A DNA stretch of 23,831 nt from JADJYF01 sp043782755 (GCA_043782755.1 JAYWAC010000294.1:1-23831), one strand, 5' to 3'; positions 8,301 through 15,045 are shown, counted from the stretch's first letter. Notes: generated by a model from the letters alone, not told the origin. Numbers and translations are program-made.

Positions 8301-11112
8301 GCGCTTGCGCGGCCTGGCGGTTGATCTGGTGATCTGGAATGAAGATCACGCCGGTTATCGACAACAGCTACAGGACCAGATCATGGGCCTCATCGTGCAC
8401 GGCAGCGAGGCCAATGCCATCGATCGCTCGGGCGGCATCTTCGTGCGTTCCGGTGAACAGATCTCGCATGAGGATCGCATTCTGTTGCAGGCCGTCGCGC
8501 GAGTGGTCATCGCCGACGATCTCGGCAGCCTCGGCGATCAGCTTGCGCACCGTGGTCTCGCCGACAAACGCAGCGCCCAGCGCCGCACAAGCGACAGTCG
8601 CGCGCCACCTCTGGTGCCGACCCGTGCACATCGTCACGAGCCGCCGGCCGACGGTGACGAACTGCCCGCAGGGCTGTTGCTAGCCAATGAACTCGGCGGA
8701 TTCAGCGCCGATGGCCGCGAATACGTCATTACCACGACCGCTGCGCAGACCACGCCCGCCCCCTGGGTCAACGTTATCGCCAATCCGCATTTCGGTTCGA
8801 TTGTGACCGAATCAGGCATCGCCTATACCTGGAGCGAGAACGCGCACGAGTTCCGTCTCACGCCGTGGAGTAACGACAACGTCGCTGCCAGCAGTGGCGA
8901 GGCCTTCTATCTGCGCGATGAGGAGAGCGGACATTTCTGGTCGCCGACCCCGTTGCCGGCGCGCGGCGCGATGCCCTATCGCACTCGTCATGGCTTCGGC
9001 TACAGCGTGTTTGAGCACACCACGGGCGGCATTCATTCCGAACTGTGGGTGTATGTGTCGCTGGATGACGCGGTGAAGTTCTCGGTGTTGAAGCTGCGCA
9101 ATGGTTCGGGACGCACGCGGCGTCTGTCGGCTACCGGGTATGTGGAGTGGGTGCTGGGCGATCTGCGGCCCAAGACCGCGATGCACGTGGTGACCGCCAT
9201 CGATGCGGTGAGCGGTGCCTTGTTTGCGCGCAATGGTTACAACAGTGAGTTTGAAGGACGGGTAGCGTTCTTCGATGTCGATGATCTGGCCCGCTCTTTG
9301 AGCGGCGATCGCAGCGAATTCATCGGCCGTAACGGCTCGTTGACCGCGCCGGCAGCGATGCGGCGCACGCGACTGTCGGGGCGACTTGGCGCCGAACTCG
9401 ACCCCTGCGGCGCCATCCAGGTGCCCTTCACGCTGGTCGATGGCGAAGAGCGCGAGATCATCTTTCGGCTCGGCGCCGCGCGCGACATCGACAAGGCCTG
9501 CGCGCTTGCGCAAGATCTGCGCGTGCCGGGCTCGGCGCGTGCCGCCTTGGAAAAAGTCAGACGTTATTGGCGCGACACGCTCGGCACACTCAAGGTCACG
9601 ACACCCGATCCGACCCTCGACGTGCTGACCAATGGCTGGCTGCTGTATCAAGTCCAGGCCTGCCGTCTGTGGGCGCGCAGTGGTTATTACCAGTCGGGCG
9701 GTGCCTTCGGTTTTCGCGATCAATTGCAGGACGTGATGGCGCTGGTACATGCCGCGCCCACGCTGGTGCGCGAACATCTGCTGCGCAGCGCGGCGCGCCA
9801 GTTTCCCGAGGGCGATGTGCAGCACTGGTGGCATCCGCCGGCCGGTCGTGGTGTGCGCACGCGTTGCTCAGACGATTATCTGTGGCTGCCGCTCGCGACC
9901 TGTCGTTATGTCGAGGTCAGCGGTGATCGCGCGGTGCTCGACGAAGTCAGTTATTTTCTCGAGGGTCGTACACTCGGTCCTGACGAAGAATCCTATTACG
10001 ACCTGCCCGGACAGACGCTCGAAACCGCGACACTCTATGAGCATTGTGTGCGCGCCATCAAGCATGGCCTGCGTTTCGGCGAACGCGGTCTGCCCTTGAT
10101 GGGTTCGGGTGATTGGAATGATGGTATGAACCTGGTCGGCATACACGGCCGCGGTGAAAGCGTGTGGCTGGGTTTCTTTCTACACGAAGTGCTGGGTCAT
10201 TTCGCCACCCTCGCGGACCTCAAGGACGATCACGTTTTCGCTGAGCGTTGTCGCCACCAGGCCGCGCTGCTGCGCGAGAATCTGGCCGCCCATGCCTGGG
10301 ATGGTGACTGGTATCTGCGCGCCTGGTTCGACGACGGCACGCCGCTCGGCTCCCACACCAGTGACGAGTGCCGCATCGATTCGCTTGCGCAGAGTTGGTC
10401 GGTGTTGTCGAACGCCGGTTCGCGTGAGCGCGGCCGTGCGGCAATGGAAGCACTGGACCAACATCTGGTGCGTCGCGCTCTCGGTATTGTGCAACTGCTC
10501 GATCCGCCCTTCGATAAGTCCGCGATGAATCCGGGCTACATCAAAGGCTATGTGCCCGGTGTGCGCGAAAACGGCGGGCAGTACACCCATGCGGCGGTGT
10601 GGGCAGCGATGGCTTTCGCCGCGCTGGGTGACAGCGCGCGGGCCTGGGAATTGACGGCCATGATCAATCCCATCAATCACACCCGCACACCGGCGGCGCT
10701 GGCGATCTACAAGACTGAGCCCTATGTGCTGGCGGCCGATGTCTATGGCGTCGCGCCCCATAGCGGGCGGGGCGGGTGGAGTTGGTATACCGGTTCGGCG
10801 AGTTGGCTCTATCGCTTGATGGTGGAATCGCTGTTGGGCTTTCAAGTCAACGACGGTCGTCTGCATTTGAAGCCCTGTCTGCCAGCGGCGTGGCCCGCTT
10901 ACACACTTGACTATCGTTATCGTGATACGCCCCACCACATCGAGGTGCGACAGTTACCCGCGCCAGCTGATGCCATGACGACGACCATGATCTTCACGAT
11001 GGACGGCGTGGTGCAGCACGACGAGAGTGTGATGCTGGCCGACGACGGCGCCACGCATCGCATCGAGATAAGCATTCAGCGCGAGGCGGTGACACCCGAT
11101 CTCGCGGCATGA
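2317..11112 (+). CDS. ndvB: Cyclic beta-1,2-glucan synthase (NdvB/ChvB type)
   Basis: A single intact 2931-aa frame, about the usual size for this family (near 2800-2900 aa). It polymerises glucose from UDP-glucose at the inner membrane and closes the chain into periplasmic cyclic beta-1,2-glucan. Domains in order: cytosolic N-terminus (1-420); two membrane segments (about 425-482); GT84 glucosyltransferase (about 495-830) with the DTD motif Asp644/Asp646, FGEGSFIGKG near 725-734 and QRQQRW at 788-793; further membrane segments (about 834-1002); a GH189-type cyclisation domain (about 1028-1610, WGVSESGYN near 1457, MAHHQGMSL near 1553); two GH94-type beta-sandwich repeats (from about 1635 and 2120); and a GH94 helical barrel with FGFRDQLQD (Asp2468) and GSGDWNDGM (Asp2602, likely general acid). 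In the family the GH94 part controls chain length. The start is weakly supported (GAAGAC before ATG). No NdvA/ChvA-type exporter gene lies nearby. Confidence 0.93.
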   Translation: MTRNRSPRGVAQAAVAQFHRWRERFGGTVAYDEQLPLRAELFNVEQMEQHGQVLAHAHVLDGAGTPGRLLARLAANQQVLGDTCKLLMAAVKERLPIAPAGEWLLDNYYLMEEQIRTARQHLPKAYSRELPSLAQGPSRGLPRVYDLALEAISHGDGRVDAESLHRFVAAYQTITPLTLGELWAIPIMLRLALIENLRRVAARITAARLHLNQAYQWATLMMDVAERDPKSLILVIADMARSDPPMVGAFVAELARHLQGHGAALALALNWVEQRLAEASLTIERMVQLENQQQAADQVSISRSIGSLRFLGAMDWRSFVETRSLVEQMLRSEHQGLYAAMDFATRDRYRHVIERLSRGSHLDETTVAASVVALARRGEADAPDSPHRGHLGFYLIDQGRAALETMIGFRATTITRLRRALASKPLCLMLGAATLITVLLAMALLIQARRGGIHGWQLAWLAVPALLGASQFASAMVNWFVTLIVAPRVLPRMDYSRGVPCAMRTLVVVPALLVDTPHIDTLLETLEVHFLGNQDECLHFALLTDFADAACEVLSEDEPLLRRARNGIEALNDKYRSADGERFFLLHRPRRWSVGEGVWMGFERKRGKLADLNTLLRGGDGQCFALVVGDIVALSPLRYVITLDTDTQLPRDAARAMVGTLAHPLNRARYDCQARRVIGGYGILQPRMAATLATANRSRYATLCSNEPGIDPYTRATSDVYQDLFGEGSFIGKGIYEVDAFESALAGRLPENRILSHDLLEGCYARSGMLNDVHLFEEYPASYAADVQRQQRWIRGDWQIAHWCLPWVPGATGQRENNPLSALSRWKIADNLRRHLAVVAMLVLLMVGLAGLPAPALWTITVLGIALLPPALMTLLDVSRKAIGVPPTAHLLTTAHAAASRFALSAFYLACLPYEALFTLQAVLRTTWRVLVSRRDLLEWQVSGQRLMGEPQGLPAAYRRMWIAPLAGALVLTVTSARSPALWSAAPLAGLWLLAPCLAWYLSRPQTHARPQLAIEQTLFLRRIARKTWAFFEQWVGPTDHWLPPDNYQETPGPLLAHRTSPTNIGLGLLANLAAADFAFISVGQFLERTANSFASMSLLARHQGHFFNWYDTRSLQPLPARYVSSVDSGNLAGHLLTLRAALVALPEQALVSAQLLPSLRDTLALVIEVTAEEQRAPLLRLAAILDGATTNAAPQLHTLWQVLQPLAVDAMSLHDRAARDIEPDSDTDDAGYWLQAFARQCRDLRDDLVWLMPWLSLSQAPVGCDAFVARDDLRSLRELSQADTDLRDVNAQLAAGLDEVATNWLAQWRSLRLAGAARASDRIAQAAEMVIAAGDFATMDFQFLYDQDRHLLAIGYNVDEFRRDDSYYDLLASEARLCNFVAIAQGQLPQESWFALGRRLTTAGGAPVLASWSGSMFEYLMPLLVMPNYAATLLDQTCHAAVARQIAYGQQRALPWGVSESGYNTVDASLNYQYHAFGVPGLGLKRGLGDDAVITPYATVLALMIAPKAACANLERLVAAGLEGRYGFFEAIDYTTSRLKRGESSAIVRSYMAHHQGMSLLALDSLLNDQPMQRRFASDPQCQATLLLLQERVPKTSAFHRGLSQDTDGMIFPDAASGLAQVPLGPRTPTPEVNLLSNGNYHVVVTNAGGGYSRWHDLAVTRWREDSSCDHWGSFIYLRDLTRHELWSVTYQPTRHEATNYEAVFSEGRAEFRRRDHEIETYTEIVVSPEDDIELRRVRVTNRSRGRRVLELTSYAEVVLATPAADMMQPAFGNLFVETEILSTRQAILCTRRPRSVEEHSPWMLHLMSAHGGEIGAVSFETDRMRFIGRGRDLATPLAMLDAGALSGSAGSVLDPIVAIRVCITLEAEQTAIIDWVTGAADSRETCLQLVDKYQDRHMASRVFELAATHSGVSLRQINANESEVENYRRLAGAVLFAHAAMRADPHLLAENRRGQSGLWGYAISGDLPIVLLKMADSEHIELARQVIQCHAYWRLRGLAVDLVIWNEDHAGYRQQLQDQIMGLIVHGSEANAIDRSGGIFVRSGEQISHEDRILLQAVARVVIADDLGSLGDQLAHRGLADKRSAQRRTSDSRAPPLVPTRAHRHEPPADGDELPAGLLLANELGGFSADGREYVITTTAAQTTPAPWVNVIANPHFGSIVTESGIAYTWSENAHEFRLTPWSNDNVAASSGEAFYLRDEESGHFWSPTPLPARGAMPYRTRHGFGYSVFEHTTGGIHSELWVYVSLDDAVKFSVLKLRNGSGRTRRLSATGYVEWVLGDLRPKTAMHVVTAIDAVSGALFARNGYNSEFEGRVAFFDVDDLARSLSGDRSEFIGRNGSLTAPAAMRRTRLSGRLGAELDPCGAIQVPFTLVDGEEREIIFRLGAARDIDKACALAQDLRVPGSARAALEKVRRYWRDTLGTLKVTTPDPTLDVLTNGWLLYQVQACRLWARSGYYQSGGAFGFRDQLQDVMALVHAAPTLVREHLLRSAARQFPEGDVQHWWHPPAGRGVRTRCSDDYLWLPLATCRYVEVSGDRAVLDEVSYFLEGRTLGPDEESYYDLPGQTLETATLYEHCVRAIKHGLRFGERGLPLMGSGDWNDGMNLVGIHGRGESVWLGFFLHEVLGHFATLADLKDDHVFAERCRHQAALLRENLAAHAWDGDWYLRAWFDDGTPLGSHTSDECRIDSLAQSWSVLSNAGSRERGRAAMEALDQHLVRRALGIVQLLDPPFDKSAMNPGYIKGYVPGVRENGGQYTHAAVWAAMAFAALGDSARAWELTAMINPINHTRTPAALAIYKTEPYVLAADVYGVAPHSGRGGWSWYTGSASWLYRLMVESLLGFQVNDGRLHLKPCLPAAWPAYTLDYRYRDTPHHIEVRQLPAPADAMTTTMIFTMDGVVQHDESVMLADDGATHRIEISIQREAVTPDLAA

Positions 11113-11455
11113 AATAGCGCGAAATGTCGGCACTGCAAGACGCAGCCATAGAACCACGAAAACTACCGGAATAGACGCGGCTGATTATTCGACTACGTGT
11201 CGCGACGCACCGACGCTAGCTCTGCCTGACGTTATCGTTCGCCCATCGAGATTGCCCCCACCATTGCGTCGACACCCGCTACCGCGTCGTCCCATCCTGC
11301 TCGCTCTCATTCGCGCACATTGCGACCGAGGGACGTTGCCGTGGCCAATCCTCAAAAGTTTTTCATCGTCGCGGCTCGGCCGTGGACTTCAGTTGCCTTG
11401 CGTAAGCCCCGACGCCAGGAACCTCCAAACATTCACGCGGGACGGAGTTAAGAGC
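11113..11455. other. Intergenic region, nothing definite
   Basis: This 343-bp gap follows the glucan synthase gene and should contain its transcription end and the promoter of the beta-barrel gene. I see no convincing terminator hairpin with a T-tract, no repeat and no coding signal. The GGAG Shine-Dalgarno of the next gene is at the right end. Confidence 0.5.
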
Positions 11456-11980
11456 ATGACGAAATCACTATTCGCAATTTCCCTGGTGGCAATGGGCCAC
11501 ATTGCCGTCGCCACGGCCGATGGCATGCCGCCCTATACCTTGGATCCCGGTCCCCATGCCGGCAACTACGAAGCGACCCTGACCGGCACTGGTCAGTCTA
11601 ATAACGATTTCGATCATTCGAATTTCGGCGTCACCGGTTCGCTCGGTTACTACTACACCAAAAACTGGTTGTTCAGCCTGAAGCAGGGCTTGCAGGCCAA
11701 TGACAATGGCGACCACACGCTGATCAATTCGCGCACTATCTTCCAGGCCGCTTATCAGTGGGATATGGCGAAGTGGCAGCCTTATCTGGGCTTGAATATC
11801 GGCGGCGTCTACGGCGCGGGCATTCATGATGAAGCCTTGGTCGGGCCGGAAATCGGCGTCAAGTACTTCGTCAACGAAAGCACCTTCTTGTTCGGCAACA
11901 TCGCCTATGAAGTGCCAATAGACGAGTGCTGCAACAACGGCAACATCCCCTATTCGGTGGGTGTCGGTTTCGATTTCTAG
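11456..11980 (+). CDS. Small outer-membrane beta-barrel protein
   Basis: A 174-aa protein with a signal peptide (MTKSLFAISLVAMGHIAVATA, cleaved near residue 21). The ATG at 11456 follows GACGGAG; the frame is open further upstream, but that part is not secretory and has no ribosome site. The mature part is a series of alternating hydrophobic/polar strands rich in Gly, Tyr and Asn (GSLGYYYTKNWLFSLKQG, YLGLNIGGVYG, GPEIGVKYFVNES), ending in the strand YSVGVGFDF. The C-terminal Phe is the typical BAM signal of outer-membrane proteins. It resembles OmpW/OmpA-barrel porin-like proteins, but I cannot name a substrate. It sits 80 bp before an OmpA-domain gene on the same strand, separated by a strong stem-loop. 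Confidence 0.75.
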   Translation: MTKSLFAISLVAMGHIAVATADGMPPYTLDPGPHAGNYEATLTGTGQSNNDFDHSNFGVTGSLGYYYTKNWLFSLKQGLQANDNGDHTLINSRTIFQAAYQWDMAKWQPYLGLNIGGVYGAGIHDEALVGPEIGVKYFVNESTFLFGNIAYEVPIDECCNNGNIPYSVGVGFDF

Positions 11981-12009
11981 GACAGACAGAACGTCGAGCT
12001 GCCTTTGGT

Positions 12010-12034
12010 CCGGCCGCGCGCAGCGCGCGGCCGG
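12010..12034 (+). terminator. Strong GC stem-loop between the beta-barrel and OmpA genes
   Basis: A perfect 11-bp stem CCGGCCGCGCG / CGCGCGGCCGG with a 3-nt loop begins 29 nt after the barrel-gene stop. There is no T-tract, so it may act as an attenuator or mRNA-stabilising hairpin rather than a full intrinsic terminator. Confidence 0.55.
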
Positions 12035-12060
12035 CGACTCGCCTTTCAGGAGCTAGCCCC

Positions 12061-12969
12061 ATGACTTATCTCACACACTCTGGCACGGCTCTGGCCGCCG
12101 CCATCTTGCTGGCGATACATACGCCACCGTCGTCGGCTGCCACCGATGTGCCAGCCGCCAGCACGCATATCTTTGAACAGTCGTTGGCGAGCGATTATCA
12201 GGCCCTGTCGACGGCCGAAAGCGCGCAAGGTGATGAACGCGATGCCGCAACTTATGCCGCGAGGGCGGCAGCGGCGAGCGCCGGGCAACCGACAGCTCCC
12301 GATGAAGTAGCGTTGCGTCGCGCGTTTCTGAAGGATCACTATGTCGATGAATTGAGCACTGCCCATGACCGCTTGCTCAGCGCACTGGCCAAGACCGCAC
12401 GCAACGATGCGCCGGCCGCCGCCGCGCGTGCCCAGACCTCCTACGATTGCTGGTTGGAACAGGCCGCCGAGGATTTGCAGCCGGAAGATATTGCCGCTTG
12501 CAGACAATCTTTCATGACCGCGATGACGACGGTCGAGTCCAGCACTCAGCCGCTGGCCGATGTTCCTTCGCCACCGCCACCGCCACCGCCACCGCCACCG
12601 CCAGCGCCGCCTGTCGCGGTGGTCGCGGCCACCATACCGGACAGCTATCGCGTGTTCTTCCCGTTTGATAGCGCCGAGATCACGCCCGAGGCCACGACGG
12701 TACTCGAGCAGATCAAATCGGACTTAAGTGGCACACCCATGCATCGTATGACGGTTATCGGTCACACCAGTTCGATAGGCACCGAGAGCTATAACCAAGC
12801 CTTGTCGCAGCGGCGCGCCGACGCAGTGAAGGCGGCGTTGCTGGCCATGGCCATCAACGTCGAGCGCATTACGACCGAAGCGCGCGGCGAGCATGATCAG
12901 CTGGTACAGACTGCCGATGGTGTACGTGAACCGCGTAACCGTCAGGTGTTCGTGGTCGTTTCACCGTAA
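12061..12969 (+). CDS. OmpA-family peptidoglycan-binding protein with polyproline linker
   Basis: A 302-aa secreted protein. The ATG at 12061 follows CAGGAG; an N-terminal signal peptide ends near SSAA (residues 24-27). Residues about 33-165 form an Ala-rich, mostly helical domain with two Cys (CWLEQ and ACRQS), a type seen at the N-terminus of several proteobacterial OmpA-like proteins. Residues 171-184 are an almost uninterrupted polyproline stretch encoded by five tandem CCACCG hexamers. Residues about 196-302 are the OmpA C-terminal domain (FPFDSAEITPEA, GHTSSIGTESYNQALSQRRA, EARGEHDQL, EPRNRQV), with the Asp and Arg positions that bind diaminopimelate in this family. Inferred role: anchoring the envelope to peptidoglycan. 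It ends in front of a good terminator. Confidence 0.87.
   Translation: MTYLTHSGTALAAAILLAIHTPPSSAATDVPAASTHIFEQSLASDYQALSTAESAQGDERDAATYAARAAAASAGQPTAPDEVALRRAFLKDHYVDELSTAHDRLLSALAKTARNDAPAAAARAQTSYDCWLEQAAEDLQPEDIAACRQSFMTAMTTVESSTQPLADVPSPPPPPPPPPPPAPPVAVVAATIPDSYRVFFPFDSAEITPEATTVLEQIKSDLSGTPMHRMTVIGHTSSIGTESYNQALSQRRADAVKAALLAMAINVERITTEARGEHDQLVQTADGVREPRNRQVFVVVSP
12571..12600 (+). repeat. CCACCG hexanucleotide tandem repeat (5 copies)
   Basis: Five perfect CCACCG units inside the OmpA-family gene encode the polyproline linker. Changes in copy number would keep the frame and alter linker length by two residues per unit. Confidence 0.85.
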
Positions 12970-13011
12970 TGATCTGAGTGTGCTTCTTGCTTGGAATCGC
13001 AAGCGAACCGA

Positions 13012-13047
13012 CGAGACACCGCTGCCTTTGGGCAGCGGTGTCTTGTT
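13012..13047 (+). terminator. Intrinsic terminator after the OmpA-family gene
   Basis: A perfect 12-bp stem (GACACCGCTGCC / GGCAGCGGTGTC) with the 4-nt loop TTTG, followed by TTGTT. It starts about 45 nt after the stop. The best canonical terminator on the plus strand in this window. Confidence 0.8.
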
Positions 13048-13208
13048 CGGGTGGGAACAGCACTGCACCCCGCATAAATATCTCGCCATTAAGCGCTCCG
13101 TCGCACCGACCCCGTCATGCTCCCCCGCCATGCTTGTTGCTGCGCCGACGGCAATGAACTCACCGACCGCGACGCCGTTTTTAAATCATCAGAGTCGAGG
13201 AATTCAGC

Positions 13209-13385
13209 ATGAACAAAGATCAGATCAAAGGGCACGTCAAGGAAGTGGAAGGCAAGGTCAAGGAAGTGGCCGGCAAGCTCGTTGGCAACGAGAAACTGAA
13301 AGCCGAAGGCCAGGTGGAGAAGGCCGTTGGCAAGGCCCAGAGCGCCTATGGCGATCTGAAGGACGCTGTCGACAAGAAGCGCTAG
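13209..13385 (+). CDS. CsbD-family general stress protein
   Basis: A 58-aa hydrophilic, Lys/Glu-rich protein: MNKDQIKGHVKEVEGKVKEV at the start, then GKLVGNEKLKAEGQVEKAVG, the typical CsbD pattern of repeated K(G/A)xxK helices. It begins at 13209 after GAGGAA and stops with TAG. CsbD-like proteins are small, abundant in stress and stationary phase, cytoplasmic, and of unknown molecular function. It is flanked by a terminator upstream and a very strong stem-loop 9 nt downstream, so it is probably monocistronic. Confidence 0.88.
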   Translation: MNKDQIKGHVKEVEGKVKEVAGKLVGNEKLKAEGQVEKAVGKAQSAYGDLKDAVDKKR

Positions 13386-13393
13386 AGCTGTGG

Positions 13394-13453
13394 CGGCGTC
13401 GTGCCGGTGTCCGTCGGGACGCGGCGCGGCGACGGTGTCCGGCACCCACGCCG
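13394..13453 (+). terminator. Large nested stem-loop between csbD-like gene and collagen-like lipoprotein gene
   Basis: Three nested perfect stems: CGGCGT/ACGCCG (13394-13399 with 13448-13453), GTGCCGG/CCGGCAC (13401-13407 with 13439-13445) and CCGTCG/CGACGG (13411-13416 with 13430-13435). They are separated by symmetric TGT/TGT and small internal loops and capped by a 13-nt loop. There are nineteen pairs in 60 nt. No T-tract follows, so it could be a terminator, an mRNA-stabilising element or a 5'-leader structure of the lipoprotein gene. Confidence 0.6.
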
Positions 13454-13513
13454 ACCTGGACAGGTGCCGCTGCGTTTACATCTGACTTCATGCCACAGGC
13501 AGAGGAAATCTTC

Positions 13514-13726
13514 ATGAACAAATTATTCACCAGCGCCGTGCTGCTCGCGACCTTGAGTCTCGGTCTCGCGGCCTGTGACAAGCCGACCGTCAATGTGGGC
13601 GCGCCCGCCGTTGCAGTGCCTGGTCCGGCCGGACCGACAGGGGCGACCGGTGATAAAGGTGAGACGGGCAAGACCGGCGACAGCACGACTATTGTCGTGA
13701 CCCCGGCGACACCCGCCAAGGACTGA
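13514..13726 (+). CDS. Small lipoprotein with collagen-like Gly-X-Y repeats
   Basis: A 70-aa protein starting at 13514 after AGAGGAA. Residues 1-20 are a lipoprotein signal peptide ending in LAAC, with Cys21 as the lipid site. Residues 37-57 are seven consecutive Gly-X-Y triplets (GPA GPT GAT GDK GET GKT GDS), the sequence signature of a collagen triple helix, with the charged GDK-GET pattern typical of bacterial collagens. A short Thr/Val/Pro tail (TTIVVTPATPAKD) follows. Inference: a trimeric, membrane-anchored mini-collagen. Function is not known. Seven triplets is short, so stable trimer formation is uncertain. No neighbour suggests a partner; it lies among stress and envelope genes. Confidence 0.78.
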   Translation: MNKLFTSAVLLATLSLGLAACDKPTVNVGAPAVAVPGPAGPTGATGDKGETGKTGDSTTIVVTPATPAKD

Positions 13727-13730
13727 ATAT

Positions 13731-13759
13731 ATCGCTCACCGTCACAGTGCGACGGCGAT
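13731..13759 (+). terminator. Possible stem-loop after the collagen-like lipoprotein gene
   Basis: CCGTC/GACGG (13739-13743 with 13751-13755), extended by ATCG/CGAT with a 4-nt bulge, lies 5 nt after the stop. No clear T-tract. Confidence 0.4.
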
Positions 13760-13814
13760 TCTGAACCCCGGCTCTCGGTGCACGCTCGAGTGCCCATCGC
13801 ACACGGAGATCCCG

Positions 13815-14102
13815 ATGACCAAACCACGCGTTCCCAACACCAAGGCGAAAGCCTTCGGACCGCCGCCGAAGGCCGGCGCCACCAAGCCCACGCCTTCGTC
13901 ACAACGGCCACAGAAGCAGCAAGACCCGCCGCTGTCACCTGACGGTACACGGCGTGTGCCCGCCGATGAGGCGATGACCGAACCGCGCGTGCCATTCATT
14001 AGACGGCACGTGGACGAGCCGCCCACCGAAGCGGCCAAGGGTGACGACGACGTCATGAGTCAGTCGCAGTCGGTGTCTTCACCGCTAGGTTCCTATTCCT
14101 GA
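13815..14102 (+). CDS. Pro-rich small protein of unknown function
   Basis: A 95-aa frame starting at 13815, with ACGGAGA at good spacing. I do not recognise the family. The protein is hydrophilic and probably disordered, with no signal peptide. It contains two similar segments, MTKPRVPNTKA at the N-terminus and MTEPRVPFIRR near residue 54, which suggests an internal duplication, and a Pro/Lys/Gln-rich middle. The stop is followed 11 nt later by a stem-loop. Support for coding comes from the ribosome site, fit between neighbouring genes and the internal repeat; there is no homology evidence, so it may be a lineage-specific protein. Confidence 0.55.
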   Translation: MTKPRVPNTKAKAFGPPPKAGATKPTPSSQRPQKQQDPPLSPDGTRRVPADEAMTEPRVPFIRRHVDEPPTEAAKGDDDVMSQSQSVSSPLGSYS

Positions 14103-14113
14103 GCAGAAGGTTC

Positions 14114-14133
14114 CCTGAGACTTTGGTGTCAGG
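14114..14133 (+). terminator. Stem-loop after the Pro-rich small gene
   Basis: CCTGAGAC / GTGTCAGG with loop TTTG: 8 positions with one mismatch, starting 11 nt after the stop codon. No T-tract. Confidence 0.4.
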
Positions 14134-14161
14134 CCCATCCATAAAACCATCGAGCAATACC

Positions 14162-14995
14162 ATGAACACGCATTTTAAAAAATTGATTCTGAGTTCGAGC
14201 ATCGCACTGGCGCTGGCCAGTGGTGCCGCGTTCAGCGCCGCACCGCCGGTTTCCCAGGACGTTGTCGACGCCCGCCAGGAAACCCAGATCTGGACCACCT
14301 ATGCCTTGAATCCCTACCTGCGCGCCAATGACCTCAAGGTCTCGGTGCACAAGGGTACGGCGACCCTGCGCGGCAGCGTCGAGGAAGGCATCAACAAGGA
14401 ACTCGCCGAGGAAATCGCACTTGGTGTGCCCGGCGTCAAGGACGTCGAGAACCAGATCAAGGTCGCCGGCGACTATGTGGCTCCGGACAAATCCATGTCA
14501 CGCAGCTATGGCGAAACCATCGACGACAGCACCATCACGGCAGTGATCAAATCCAAGCTGGCGTGGAGCAAGTACACCAGTAGCTTAACGACCAAGGTCG
14601 TCACCAAGGCGGGTCGTGTGCTGTTGACCGGCAGCGCGGACAGCGCCGAAAGTAAAGAGTTGGCCGGACGCCTGGCGCAGAACTCCCGTGGTGTGACGGC
14701 GGTCGATAATCGCCTGGTGGTGGATGGTGCGAAGGCCACGCTCGCCGACGATGCGGAACACTCCATGAAGTCTGCCGGCCATGATGTCGCCGATGCCTGG
14801 ATCACGACCAAGGTGAAATCGACTTTCATGTATTCGAACAATGTCGACGGCGACGATATCGCGGTCAGCACCAGTGCCGGTATCGTGACGCTAACCGGTA
14901 AGCTCGGCAGTGGTGTGGAGCGATCGCTCGCCATTGAACTGGCGAAGAACGTGCGCGGTGTCAAGAGTGTGAGTGCCGCAGGCCTTGTCATCTGA
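14162..14995 (+). CDS. Periplasmic protein with three BON domains (OsmY-like)
   Basis: A 277-aa protein. The start at 14162 is chosen because it opens directly into a signal peptide (MNTHFKKLILSSSIALALAS, cleaved near residue 26); the ribosome site is weak, and the frame is open to 14123. Three BON domains follow at about 38-102, 122-187 and 211-277. Each has the alternating strand-helix-strand pattern with a conserved central Gly, for example KGTATLRGSVEE, AGRVLLTGSADS and AGIVTLTGKLGS, each followed by a helix and a GV(K/T)xV turn. BON proteins such as OsmY act in the periplasm in osmotic and envelope stress, probably by binding membrane or phospholipid. E. coli OsmY has two BON domains, so this is an extended form. 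Family certain, exact role inferred. Confidence 0.9.
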   Translation: MNTHFKKLILSSSIALALASGAAFSAAPPVSQDVVDARQETQIWTTYALNPYLRANDLKVSVHKGTATLRGSVEEGINKELAEEIALGVPGVKDVENQIKVAGDYVAPDKSMSRSYGETIDDSTITAVIKSKLAWSKYTSSLTTKVVTKAGRVLLTGSADSAESKELAGRLAQNSRGVTAVDNRLVVDGAKATLADDAEHSMKSAGHDVADAWITTKVKSTFMYSNNVDGDDIAVSTSAGIVTLTGKLGSGVERSLAIELAKNVRGVKSVSAAGLVI

Positions 14996-15012
14996 ACGTG
15001 CGCCCAGGACTG

Positions 15013-15045
15013 TGCAGAGTACCCGCCGTTGCGGCGTTCTCTGCA
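15013..15045 (+). terminator. Stem-loop after the BON-domain gene
   Basis: TGCAGAG / CTCTGCA outer stem with an inner CGCCG / CGGCG hairpin (GTT loop overlap), 17 nt after the stop. No clear T-tract follows, so strength is uncertain. Confidence 0.5.

Noticed and set aside
8812..9834. A 340-aa minus-strand frame inside the glucan synthase gene
   Set aside because: Same reason: antisense shadow, no start site or motifs of its own.
13258..13995. A 245-aa minus-strand frame over the csbD-like and lipoprotein genes
   Set aside because: Runs antisense to two genes with clear ribosome sites and families; Arg/Ser/Pro-rich shadow.
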